Source of the DNA: Desulfobulbaceae bacterium
GTDB lineage: Bacteria; Desulfobacterota; Desulfobulbia; Desulfobulbales; Desulfocapsaceae
Length of the DNA stretch: 9,052 nucleotides
Direction of reading: 5' to 3'
NCBI GenBank assembly: GCA_030632405.1
Contig: DAOVUU010000063.1
Span: forward strand, 1-9,052
The notes under the pieces are model-generated. The model saw nothing but the letters and a program-made list of their open reading frames with translations, searched no databases and was not told the origin of the DNA. Made by a program: the position numbers and the translations under genes. This document shows positions 1 through 8,200 of the stretch, piece after piece; within the stretch, counting starts at the first letter, position 1; the number at the start of each line of letters is the position of its first letter.

Positions 1-13
1 ATAACATCAATGA

Positions 14-235
14 TGATGACGTCGTAAAAAGTCCGATCCGGAGTCTCGCAGGCTCGCTTACCTGCTTCGTTGTAGGTTTTTATCAGAACCTCAACATACC
101 ACATGTATTGCTGAGGGCCTGATAAAAACACTACGCCTCGAAGTCTGCGCTTATCTGTATATCAAACTTTTTGACTTAGCCATCTGAAGCTTCCGATAAG
201 CGTAGACATCGAGTGACCTTTTTACGAGTTTATCA
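14..235 (+). repeat. Structured interspersed repeat with terminal inverted repeats, long copy
   Basis: The left end TGATGACGTCGTAAAAA (14-30) is an imperfect inverted repeat of the right end TTTTTACGAGTTTATCA (219-235); the core TCGTAAAAA/TTTTTACGA is perfect. Inside are further hairpins. GCAGG (48-52) pairs with CCTGC (61-65). GTTTTTATCAG (76-86) pairs perfectly with CTGATAAAAAC (119-129), with outer support from CTTCG (65-69) and CGAAG (139-143). Positions 137-155 pair with 195-213 at 17 of 19 positions plus one G-T pair. The whole therefore folds as a multi-branched structure closed by the terminal repeats. Both ends and the motif CGTTGTAGGTTTTTA recur at 5148-5203, so this is a repeat family, probably a non-autonomous mobile (MITE- or REP-like) element. 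No protein is encoded. The sequence shows the structure; mobility is inference. Confidence 0.7.
171..200 (+). promoter_or_regulatory. Weak possible promoter inside the long repeat, reading toward the kinase gene
   Basis: TTGACT (171-176) resembles a sigma70 -35 box and GATAAG (195-200) a poor -10 box, 18 bp apart. The -35-like hexamer aligns with TTGACA in the related repeat at 2574-2662. The -10 match is only four of six and lies in a hairpin arm, so this is tentative. Confidence 0.2.
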
Positions 236-311
236 ATGATGTAGTTCAACGTAAACGTCCTCACAAAATAGCTGAATAACTTTCCATTCTCTACCTTCGC
301 TGTGTGTGTTC

Positions 312-2396
312 ATGATATCTGAAGAAATAGCTCTACTCCAGTCACAGCTTCGCCAGGCCCGGAACCGCATAACTGAACTTGAACAGTTCGTTCTCCGGCA
401 ATCAGGACCAGGAACAACCTCAGGTCAGGACATATCGAAATATGGACCGGAAAATGTGGCACTTGAACAGAGCAGAAATAAATACCGTAAACTGGTCAAT
501 TATGCAAATGATGCCATGTTCGTTATTACCCTTGACACCAGCAGTTCTTTTTACGGTTATTTTTCTGATGTGAACAATGTTGCCTGCAGACAGTTCGGTT
601 ACTCCCGGGAAGAACTTCTGCAGATGACCCCTTTCGATTTGAGTGACGATAATGAGTTTGACTACATAGATGAGATGTTTACCCATCTCAAAAAAGAAGG
701 CAATGCTACCTACGAAACTGTTTACAGAAGAAAAGACGGAACACGATTTCCCGTTGAGTTAAGCGCCCTCAGGCTTACCATCTCCGGAGAGAATCTCTTT
801 ACCTTTATCGCCCGGGATATCACCGACAGAAAAAAAGTAGAGATAGCTTTAAGAGAAAGTGAACATCTATACCGGTTACTGGCCGACAATGTCCATGATG
901 TTATCTGGACAGCAGACAGTAATTTTAAACCACGTTTCATAAGTCCTTCTTTCACTCATCTTACAGGTTTTCCTCAGTCCCTTGCCTCCGATCTGATTTA
1001 TCAGAATATTATTCTCTCCTCACCGTTTATTAATAACAACGGCAACAGATTTCCTCTACTCGAGGATAAATCCCTTCACTGGGAGAGTCCCATCACCTCC
1101 GCCGGCAATAAAACAATCTGGGTTGAGAGTGTGGCATCTGTCCTGGCTGAAAACTCAGACCATTTCACAGGTATTATCGGTGTTACCCGTGATATCACCA
1201 CAAGAAAGCAAATGATGACAGAACTTGAAACAGCAAAAGAGAAGGCATTCGCTGCAAGTAGAGCAAAGTCAAAATTTCTGGCCAATATGAGTCACGAAGT
1301 GCGAACTCCGATGAACGGCGTTATCGGAATGTTGCAGCTCCTCCAGATGACCCCGCTCAATGATGAACAGGAGGAGTATGTTCAAACAGCGTCCATTTCC
1401 GGAGAAAGTCTTTTAACCATAATAAATGACATTCTTGACTACGCCAAAATTGAATCAGGAAATGTCCTTATAAGTCCAGAACCATTTGCAATTACACCAT
1501 TAATGGATCATCTTGTCACATCTTTTAAAAACAGCCTTGATCCTGAAAAAGTAAAACTCAGTTATTCAATTGGTTCGGATGTTCCACATTCTTTGATTGC
1601 AGACCGGGCAAGACTCCGGCAGATTCTTTTCAATCTTACAGGCAACGCATTAAAATTTACCGACAGTGGTGAAATCTGCATTTCAATTAAAACACTGGCA
1701 ACTGATAACAAAGAGAATCTTAGAATAGGCTGGGCAGTTTCTGATACAGGAATAGGCATTCCGGAGGATGCAAGAGACAGACTCTTCGAACCCTTCACCC
1801 GTATTGAAGAGACAAATTGTCGAAAGCGTAAAGGAACTGGTTTGGGTCTGTCCATTGTCAAGCAGCTTGTGACCCAGATGGGAGGGAAGGTTTCTTTGAA
1901 AAACAACGAACCTCAAGGCACCACATTCTCTTTCGACATTCTCGCAAAACCGTGTGAGAATACTGATGTTACGCCCAAAAAAGCAATTCCTCCTCCTGTA
2001 CTGACAGGTCCTCAACGTCGTCTCTCCGCACTTATTGTCGAGGATGAACAGATCAATCAACAGATACTCAAGGCGATCCTGACAAAACTTGGTCATAGAA
2101 CACAAGTGGCATCGGATGGATACAGTGCCATAGAACTTCTGGCAGCCAATGATTTTGATGTCATTCTTATGGATGTCCAGATGCCAAAACTTGACGGTCT
2201 GGAGACAACCAGAATAATACGCTCATCAAAAAAATCTGCAAAACCAAAACCTGTACCAATTATTGCACTCACTGCATACGCCATGGCCGGAGATAAGGAA
2301 AAATGCATGGAAGCCGGTATGGATTATTATCTCTCCAAACCTGTTGATGTAAAAGCACTGGCAAAAATATTAAAATCTCTCAACAGTGAAGTTTGA
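312..2396 (+). CDS. Soluble hybrid sensor histidine kinase (PAS-PAS-HisKA-HATPase-REC)
   Basis: This is a two-component signalling kinase that should autophosphorylate on a histidine and pass the phosphate to its own receiver domain. Numbering starts from an alternative GTG at 306; the ATG at 312 is residue 3. An N-terminal coiled coil spans about 6-32. PAS domains span about 59-175 and 187-300, each ending in a typical D-I-T-x-R-K type motif. A helical linker follows. The H-box 'MSHEVRTPMNG' carries the phospho-accepting His330, the N-box has Asn447, the G1 box 'DTGIGIP' starts at Asp480 and the G2 box 'GTGLGLS' at Gly510. The C-terminal receiver (about 573-690) has acidic residues 579-581, phospho-acceptor Asp623, Thr656 and Lys678. 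All catalytic residues are present. No signal peptide or membrane segment is visible, so it should sense a cytosolic cue; the ligand is unknown. There is no HPt or DNA-binding domain. No Shine-Dalgarno sequence is visible before either start, so the start is uncertain by two codons. Confidence 0.93.
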   Translation: MISEEIALLQSQLRQARNRITELEQFVLRQSGPGTTSGQDISKYGPENVALEQSRNKYRKLVNYANDAMFVITLDTSSSFYGYFSDVNNVACRQFGYSREELLQMTPFDLSDDNEFDYIDEMFTHLKKEGNATYETVYRRKDGTRFPVELSALRLTISGENLFTFIARDITDRKKVEIALRESEHLYRLLADNVHDVIWTADSNFKPRFISPSFTHLTGFPQSLASDLIYQNIILSSPFINNNGNRFPLLEDKSLHWESPITSAGNKTIWVESVASVLAENSDHFTGIIGVTRDITTRKQMMTELETAKEKAFAASRAKSKFLANMSHEVRTPMNGVIGMLQLLQMTPLNDEQEEYVQTASISGESLLTIINDILDYAKIESGNVLISPEPFAITPLMDHLVTSFKNSLDPEKVKLSYSIGSDVPHSLIADRARLRQILFNLTGNALKFTDSGEICISIKTLATDNKENLRIGWAVSDTGIGIPEDARDRLFEPFTRIEETNCRKRKGTGLGLSIVKQLVTQMGGKVSLKNNEPQGTTFSFDILAKPCENTDVTPKKAIPPPVLTGPQRRLSALIVEDEQINQQILKAILTKLGHRTQVASDGYSAIELLAANDFDVILMDVQMPKLDGLETTRIIRSSKKSAKPKPVPIIALTAYAMAGDKEKCMEAGMDYYLSKPVDVKALAKILKSLNSEV

Positions 2397-2506
2397 CCTC
2401 CCCTGGTATCCCACTACAAGCCTTCTGCTCCTCGCAAAACACCTGATTATTCACTTGACCTGTTGTTAGTTGATAGATAAGTTAAGCAGAATCAATATAT
2501 ACACCA

Positions 2507-2542
2507 CAACAATGAGTTGAGGGTACCTTGAGTCTATTGTTG
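2507..2542 (+). other. Imperfect inverted repeat upstream of the efflux operon
   Basis: CAACAAT (2507-2513) is perfectly complementary to ATTGTTG (2536-2542), and the centre contains the palindrome GGTACC. Pairing between these is interrupted and uses several G-T pairs. No T-run follows, so it is a poor terminator. It could be an operator or part of a decayed repeat; the sequence does not decide. Confidence 0.4.
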
Positions 2543-2573
2543 AAAGTTATGAAAAGACACCTTTGGTATACAC

Positions 2574-2662
2574 TGCATATCTTTTTCTTTGACAAGCCAA
2601 ATCGGACGGTATATCTGTTTGGCCATTCGAAGCTTCAAATAACCTTTTTTTCGAGTTCATCA
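2574..2662 (+). repeat. Diverged partial copy of the structured repeat
   Basis: Three blocks match the right half of the 14-235 element in the same order. TGCATATC...TTTGAC (2574-2593) matches 156-175 at 14 of 20 positions. GCCATTCGAAGCTTCAAATAA (2622-2642) matches 179-199 at 17 of 21. The end CCTTTTTTTCGAGTTCATCA (2643-2662) matches 217-235 with one gap. The copy lacks the segment equivalent to 200-216 and has an extra stretch with its own GCCAAA/TTTGGC hairpin (2596-2623). No clear left end is recognisable. It ends 48 bp before the channel gene. Confidence 0.55.
2589..2615 (+). promoter_or_regulatory. Possible sigma70-type promoter for the efflux operon
   Basis: A perfect -35 hexamer TTGACA (2589-2594) is followed after 15 bp by TATATC (2610-2615), a partial -10 match; reading ATATCT gives a 16 bp spacer. 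Transcription would start about 90 bp upstream of the channel gene. The spacing is short and the -10 weak, and the site lies inside the diverged repeat, so the repeat may supply the promoter. Confidence 0.3.
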
Positions 2663-2710
2663 AGGGTACATTAAATACTCAAACCAGAGTTCAAAAAACG
2701 GTATAAATTC

Positions 2711-4060
2711 ATGAAATCAAAAACAATTATAACCTTTGTCTGTTTTTTATTTTCCCTGATCGCCACAGCCGGTGCTCAGCCACTCACCGAGATAAAACAG
2801 CAGGTCCCTCAAGTATGGACACCCATGAGTGCCGTTGCTTTTGCAATTTCAAACAATCCCGACAGCTTTATTGCCATAAAACGTATTGAAGAAGCACAGG
2901 CAACTGCGGCAATGGCGAAAGCAGCAGATTATCCCCTTGTCAATCTTTCTGCCGAATACGGTCAGACGAACACCCCGATGTACTCCTTTGGCAACATTCT
3001 AAACCAGGGAGCCTTTGACAACACCATTGATTTTAACGATCCCGGGAGAACTGATAATCTCAACCTCAAAGCAGAAATTGCATATCGCCTCTATAACGGG
3101 GGCCGGGATAAAGCGGAAATTGAAGCTGCGGAGGCAGGTACTGAAATGTCCAGATCGGATCTGATCGCAGTTCATCAGCGTCTCGGATTTGAAGTGATTA
3201 AAACCTTTCAAGCGATAATTCAAGCTGAAGAAATGGTCAAAGTTCGTCAGGCTGCCCTGGACGCAATTACTGCCTCACTTAATGTCGGTAGGGCGAGATA
3301 CGATGCCGGCGATCTCCTCCGGGAAGACCTTCTCAACCTGGAACTCCAGCAATCACGCGCCAGTGAAGATTTAATACAGAGCCAGCATAATCTGGAACTG
3401 ACAAAACGAAGTTTTTTAAACCTTCTTGGTCTTAACAGTGGAGAGGTTATTCTCAGCAATAAGAGGGATACACCCCAGCAGGTGCCGGAAACAATAGATT
3501 TCCGTAATCGTCAGGAATTACTACGTTTGCGTTCTCTTGAACAGGTTAGTCTTGCCCGGCTGAAAAAAGCAGAAGGCGGCATGCTACCTACGGTGGACGC
3601 CTTTGCCAGCTACCAGATTGATGGCGGACTGGTTTTAGAAGAATCAGGAGACTCCTGGATGGCAGGAGTAAAGATGAATTACAACCTGTTTGATGGAAAA
3701 AGAACTTCATCAGCGGTTACCAAAGCTAAATCCCGACTACTCGAGATTCAAGGCCTCATTAAAAAAACTGAGCTCGCTCTTCACTTAGAAATTCAGCAGG
3801 CAGAACTTGACTACCAACAGGCCCAAAAACGACTAAGCGTAACTGAAAAGATGGTATCTGTTGCGGAAGAAGGTACACGTCTGCGCAGAGCCAGGTTCAT
3901 GGAAGGCGTTATTCTCGCCTCAGATCTTATTGATTTTGAAATGCGATTATCCGATGCACAGGCTAGACAGCTTACTGCCAGGGCAAGATATCAGGTAGCA
4001 ATAGCAAATCTGCGAAGAGTAGCGGGCCTACCACAATATCCTGACCTCGACAAACAGTAA
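2711..4060 (+). CDS. TolC-like outer membrane efflux channel (OMF family)
   Basis: This is the outer-membrane component of the tripartite pump, expected to form a trimeric beta-barrel and periplasmic alpha-helical tunnel. The 449-residue length is usual for the family. A Sec signal peptide is evident: basic start, hydrophobic core, and probable cleavage after 'TAGA' near residue 22. The mature protein has the internal duplication of outer-membrane efflux proteins. Repeat one (about 38-240) contains the strand-helix motif 'YRLYNGGR' at 125-132. Repeat two (about 260-445) has the equivalent 'YNLFDGKR' at 324-331. Long Ala/Gln/Glu/Leu-rich coiled-coil helices follow each. The segment 'FGNILNQ...DFNDPG' before the first motif is, from memory, typical of one proteobacterial TolC subgroup. 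There is no N-terminal lipobox, unlike OprM/CusC-type channels. It is first of three co-directional genes, 45 bp ahead of the adaptor. The start is supported by the signal peptide rather than by a ribosome binding site. Confidence 0.93.
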   Translation: MKSKTIITFVCFLFSLIATAGAQPLTEIKQQVPQVWTPMSAVAFAISNNPDSFIAIKRIEEAQATAAMAKAADYPLVNLSAEYGQTNTPMYSFGNILNQGAFDNTIDFNDPGRTDNLNLKAEIAYRLYNGGRDKAEIEAAEAGTEMSRSDLIAVHQRLGFEVIKTFQAIIQAEEMVKVRQAALDAITASLNVGRARYDAGDLLREDLLNLELQQSRASEDLIQSQHNLELTKRSFLNLLGLNSGEVILSNKRDTPQQVPETIDFRNRQELLRLRSLEQVSLARLKKAEGGMLPTVDAFASYQIDGGLVLEESGDSWMAGVKMNYNLFDGKRTSSAVTKAKSRLLEIQGLIKKTELALHLEIQQAELDYQQAQKRLSVTEKMVSVAEEGTRLRRARFMEGVILASDLIDFEMRLSDAQARQLTARARYQVAIANLRRVAGLPQYPDLDKQ

Positions 4061-4090
4061 AACAGGTGAAGGGGTCATATAAGAGAGACC

Positions 4091-4097
4091 AGAGGAG
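4091..4097 (+). promoter_or_regulatory. Strong ribosome binding site of the adaptor gene
   Basis: AGAGGAG lies 8 bases before the ATG at 4106 and fixes that start. It is the only clear Shine-Dalgarno sequence before any gene in the window. An ATG at 4098 is out of frame and too close to it. Confidence 0.8.
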
Positions 4098-4105
4098 ATG
4101 CAACA

Positions 4106-5143
4106 ATGAAGCGGTATAGACTGAGAGGAGTACTCTATTTTGTACTCTTTACACTTATTACCCTGGGTGGCTGCAAGGATAATATTGCTGATCAGCATAA
4201 AAAAACAAAAGATCTTCCTGAGGTAAGCGTTACCGTTGCCAAAGTCCTAAAGGAAGTCGCGGGTAATCAAGTCGAGATTGTCGGTACAATCCAGGCCGTT
4301 GAACAGGCCCAGATAGCTGCCAAGATCAGTGGCAATATCGTCAGTCTGCCGGTCGACCTCGGTTCCCGTGTACAGAAAGGCGACCTTTTGATCAAAATCA
4401 AGGCAGGCGAAATCTCCGCCAAACTCCAGCTGGCAAAAGCACAGCTCGAACAGCAAAAACGTAATCTTGCCAGAGAAAAGAACCTGCTGAAAAAAAAGGC
4501 CGCTACACCTGAGACAGTAAAATCTTTTGAAGACTCAGTGCGTATTGCTGAAGCCGCCCACAGGGAGGCCTTGACCATGCTCGAATACACCAGAATTGTA
4601 GCACCTTTTACAGGCATAATTACCCGAAAACCTGCCAACATCGGAGATCTGGCTACACCGGGCAAGCCGCTTTTAAGCATCGAAGAAGAAAACAACCTGC
4701 AGGTTTTAACGGATATCCCGGAGGCGATGATCCTGCAGATAAAAAAAGGAGATATACTCTCTGTCTTTATCCCATCCGTTAACCTGAAACTCGAAGGTGA
4801 GGTTGTCGAGGTTGCACCGACCGCCGATCCATCATCTCGTACTACGCCGATTAAACTGAGAATCCCCTACAACAAGCGACTCAGATCGGGACAGTTTGCG
4901 AGGGTAACATTGGCCATGGCACCAGCGAACACGCTTACCATTCCAGCCGCAGCGCTCAGCAGTTATGGTCAGATGGAAAGGGTATTTGTAGAGGTGAACG
5001 GGAAAGCCAAATTACGGTTGGTTCGCTCCGGGGCCACAATCCAGGATCGTGTTGAAATTTTAAGCGGTCTGGAAGAAAATGACATTGTTATAATCTCTGA
5101 TGGTCATGATCTTATTGACGGACAACCACTTACCATCCAGTAA
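4106..5143 (+). CDS. RND efflux periplasmic adaptor, lipoprotein (HlyD/AcrA-type membrane fusion protein)
   Basis: This adaptor links the inner-membrane pump to the outer-membrane channel. Its 345 residues are in the normal range. The N-terminus is a lipoprotein signal peptide: basic residues, a hydrophobic stretch and lipobox LGGC with the lipidated Cys23. Domains follow the family order. A first half-lipoyl segment spans about 55-95 ('AAKISGNIVSLPVDLGSRVQKGDLL'-like, with the G-x-x-V-x-K-G-D pattern). A helical hairpin rich in Lys, Glu, Gln and Ala spans about 95-158. The second half-lipoyl segment begins at 'RIVAPFTGIITRK' (about 160-195). A beta-barrel spans about 196-270 with 'LRSGQFARVTL' near its end, and the membrane-proximal domain completes the protein, ending 'GQPLTIQ'. 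The helical hairpin is short, as in adaptors paired with TolC-like channels. It follows the channel gene by 45 bp and precedes the pump gene by 85 bp, most of that gap being a repeat. Confidence 0.93.
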   Translation: MKRYRLRGVLYFVLFTLITLGGCKDNIADQHKKTKDLPEVSVTVAKVLKEVAGNQVEIVGTIQAVEQAQIAAKISGNIVSLPVDLGSRVQKGDLLIKIKAGEISAKLQLAKAQLEQQKRNLAREKNLLKKKAATPETVKSFEDSVRIAEAAHREALTMLEYTRIVAPFTGIITRKPANIGDLATPGKPLLSIEEENNLQVLTDIPEAMILQIKKGDILSVFIPSVNLKLEGEVVEVAPTADPSSRTTPIKLRIPYNKRLRSGQFARVTLAMAPANTLTIPAAALSSYGQMERVFVEVNGKAKLRLVRSGATIQDRVEILSGLEENDIVIISDGHDLIDGQPLTIQ

Positions 5144-5147
5144 CAGA

Positions 5148-5203
5148 TGATGGCGTCGTAAAAAATCCGATCTACTGCGTTGTAGGTTTTTACGAGTTCA
5201 TCA
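5148..5203 (+). repeat. Miniature palindromic copy of the structured repeat inside the efflux operon
   Basis: TGATGGCGTCGTAAAAA (5148-5164) is an inverted repeat of TTTTTACGAGTTCATCA (5187-5203), 14 of 17 matching with TCGTAAAAA/TTTTTACGA perfect. CTAC (5172-5175) and GTAG (5182-5185) form the tip. The first 25 bases match 14-38 at 23 positions, CTGCGTTGTAGGTTTTTA (5175-5192) matches 65-82 at 17 of 18, and the last 17 match 219-235 at 16. It is therefore the long element with its centre removed. ACAGAT flanks both sides (5143-5148 and 5203-5208), a possible short target duplication. In the mRNA it would form a strong hairpin between the adaptor stop and the pump start. Confidence 0.75.
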
Positions 5204-5228
5204 CAGATAAGAATCGATAAAATCAGAT

Positions 5229-8200
5229 ATGAAAGTAAATAAAATCAATACCACAGGGTTTGCAGGGCGCCTCGCAGCCGCCTTTGTCAAATCCAAGCTG
5301 ACGCCTCTTGGCATTGTCGCTTCCCTGCTGCTTGGCTATCTGGCGATCGTGATGCTTCCCAGGGAAGAAGAGCCGCAGATTAATGTACCGATGATTGACG
5401 TTATGGTTTCCATGCCCGGTGCATCTCCAAAGGAGGTAGAGGAGCGCCTCTCCATCCCTATGGAAAAACTCCTCTATGAACTGCCCGGGGTTGAATATAT
5501 CTACTCCACCTCCATGCAGGGGCAAAGTTTACTGGTTGTGAGGTTCTACGTAGGGGAAAGCCTTGAAACATCTATTGTCAGGCTCAACCAGAAACTTGCA
5601 ACAAATTATGACAGAATTCCCACCAGTGTTCAGAAACCGCTTATAAAACCACACACCATTGACGATGTGCCGATCATGGCCCTAACCTTCCATAGTGACA
5701 GTTATGACCATTTCACTCTGAGGCGTCTGGCTGCGCAGGTTGATGATTCCATCAAAAATATCAGCAGTGTAGCTGAAACAACTATAATCGGTGGTACAAA
5801 AAGGCAGCTCACCATCCATTTTGATCCGCTTTTACTCGCCTCACGCAACCTGACTCTTGATGAGCTTGCTCCCCGTATTCAACAGGTCAACAGTCAGGTG
5901 CATTCAGGCAGCCTCCGATCACTGGACCAGGAGATCCTCCTGCAGACCGGTACCTTCCTTCAAAGCAGTGCAGATTTTAACAGAATTGTGGTCGGAGTCT
6001 ATGGTGGCAAACCAGTTTATCTCAATGAAGTCGCTACAATTACAGATGGCCCTGAAGAGGCATCAAACTATGTGCTCTATGGTGAACCGGGAGGAAAAGA
6101 TCGTCAGGCTGCTGTAACTCTCTCTATCGCTAAACGACCGGGAGCCAACGCGGTATCGGTAGTAAACGACATAGAAGAGCGGGTAGAAGGTTTAAAGGGG
6201 AGTCTCATACCAGAAGATCTGCAGGTAACCATCACAAGGAATTACGGTGAAACAGCTGCAGAGAAATCAAACGAACTCCTCTTGCATATGGCTATTGCCG
6301 TCTTCGGGGTTGCTCTGCTTATCCTCTTTTTCCTGGGTTGGCGCGAGTCTATCATAGTAATGCTTGCAATACCATCGACCCTGGCCCTTACTCTTCTCGT
6401 TTTTTACCTCTATGGCTATACTCTTAACCGAATCACCCTGTTCGCTCTGATATTTTCTATCGGGATTCTGGTCGATGATGCCATTGTAGTAGTAGAAAAT
6501 ATAGTCCGTCATCTTCGACTCTCCAAAAACAGTACCAGAGCAATGATTCAGGTGGCAATAGAAGCAGTGGAGGAAGTCGGTAACCCAACTATACTCGCTA
6601 CCTGGGCTGTGATTGCTGCAATTCTTCCCATGGCCTTTGTTGGTGGTCTTATGGGCCCATATATGCGCCCGATTCCAATCGGTTCATCTGCTGCAATGAT
6701 CTTCTCACTCATTATCGCCTTTACCGTTACTCCGTGGGCTGCACTCCATATCCTCAAGAAACCGGAAGTATTTGACGGCTCACACGACCACGAAGAGGTT
6801 CCTGACGATTTATTCACTCGAATTTACCACAAGGTCATGGACCCTCTGCTGGCATATGGTGCATGGCGCGGCTTTTTTTATCTTGTCATAACCGGTCTGC
6901 TGCTCGCCGCTTGTTCCATGGTCTATTTGGGCATGGTTAAGGTCAAAATGCTGCCGTTTGACAATAAGAGCGAATTTCAGGTCATCCTTAATATGCCGGA
7001 GGGCTCAACCCTTGAGCATACTGCCAGAGTAGCCCTGGAGATGGCTGATGTCATCAGTGAAGACCCGATGGTTGTCAATTACCAGATCTATACCGGGGCA
7101 GCCTCCCCCTATAATTTTAACGGTCTTGTCCGTCATTACTTTTTGCGTCAAGGGCCGACAGTAGCAGATATTCAGGTCAATCTGCTGCCAAAATCAGAAC
7201 GCTCCCTGCAGAGCCACGATATAGCCAAAAGAGTGCGACCTGCGATATCTGAAATAGCAAAAAAATATAACGCCTCCGTTGCCGTAGCCGAGGTTCCTCC
7301 TGGGCCGCCTGTGCTGCAGACCATTGTGGCTGAAATTTATGGTCCTTCTGATAAGGCAAGGGTAAAACTTGCGAAAGAAGTGAAAGAGATCCTCAGCTCC
7401 ACCACGGGTGTGGTTGATATAGACTGGTTCAGAGAAGAGCCCAGGAAGCGTAAGGTCATTACCGTGGATAAGGAAAAGGCTGCACTGAACGGCATTTCAG
7501 AACAGCAGATCACCCGTGCGATTACAACTGGCGTGAAGGGAAGAATCCTTGACCTCTACCACCAGCCAAAGGACAAAGAGAGTGTTAACATTGTCCTTGA
7601 ACTACCGCCTGAATATAGGGCAAGAGTGGAAACACTGCTCAATATCTCCCTCAGATCTGAAACAAATCCCGGCGCCCCCCTGGTCCCCTTGCGTGAACTT
7701 GTGCATGTATCTGAACAGCAGGTAGAGCAGCCAATCTACAGAAAAAACCTCAAACCAGTCATCTACGTCACAGGGGATGTAGCCGGTCTTGTGGAAAGCC
7801 CAGTCTACGCCATCCTGGAGATGAATAAAAAACTTGCAGAACTGAACGGCCGTGATTTTGGAGGAAGAGAAGAGCGCGTTAAAATTTACAATCTGAACCA
7901 GCCATTCTCCGAATCTGAACCTTCCATGAAATGGGATGGAGAATGGCATATCACCCTTGAAGTTTTCCGAGACCTGGGTCTCGCATTCTGTGTAGTTATG
8001 GTCCTCATCTATATGCTCATGGTTGGCTGGTTTAAAAACTACTTTACACCCCTGGTAGTAATGGCTGCCATTCCCTTCTCTCTTATTGGAATCCTCCCCG
8101 CACACTGGGGCTTCGGTGCTTTTTTCACCGCCACCTCGATGATTGGATTCATGGCTGGGGCTGGTATTGTTGTTCGCAACTCTATTATCCTTGTCGATTT

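Larger units (their letters stand above)
6..241. repeat. 10 bp direct repeats flanking the long repeat copy
   Basis: ATCAATGATG occurs at 6-15 and again at 232-241, bracketing the structured repeat. The two copies overlap the terminal inverted repeats by two and four bases. They could be a target-site duplication, or they could partly reflect the ATCA/TGAT ends of the element itself. Confidence 0.4.
2397..2710. other. Intergenic region between the kinase and the efflux operon
   Basis: This 314 bp stretch has no convincing gene. The first roughly 110 bases after the kinase stop show nothing recognisable, and there is no classic GC-rich hairpin plus T-run terminator. The second half holds an imperfect hairpin (2507-2542), a diverged repeat fragment (2574-2662) and a possible promoter (2589-2615), each listed separately. 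No Shine-Dalgarno motif is visible before the ATG at 2711. Confidence 0.7.

Noticed and set aside
14..235. CRISPR array or riboswitch as explanation for the repeated palindromes
   Set aside because: Copies are dispersed, unequal and without regular spacers, and the ends recur in different gene contexts, which fits an interspersed element better.
1683..2105. 140-codon open frame on the - strand
   Set aside because: It is antisense to the ATPase and receiver regions of the kinase, whose catalytic motifs are intact on the + strand.
2702..2707. TATAAA as a -10 box for the channel gene
   Set aside because: It sits only three bases before the ATG, too close for a normal start, and has no matching -35 hexamer.
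4267..4695. 142-codon open frame on the - strand
   Set aside because: It is antisense to the lipoyl and hairpin region of the adaptor, with no recognisable domain or ribosome binding site.
7602..8105. 167-codon open frame on the - strand
   Set aside because: It lies wholly inside the RND pump gene, whose frame is confirmed by family motifs, and its translation resembles no known domain; it is a shadow frame.
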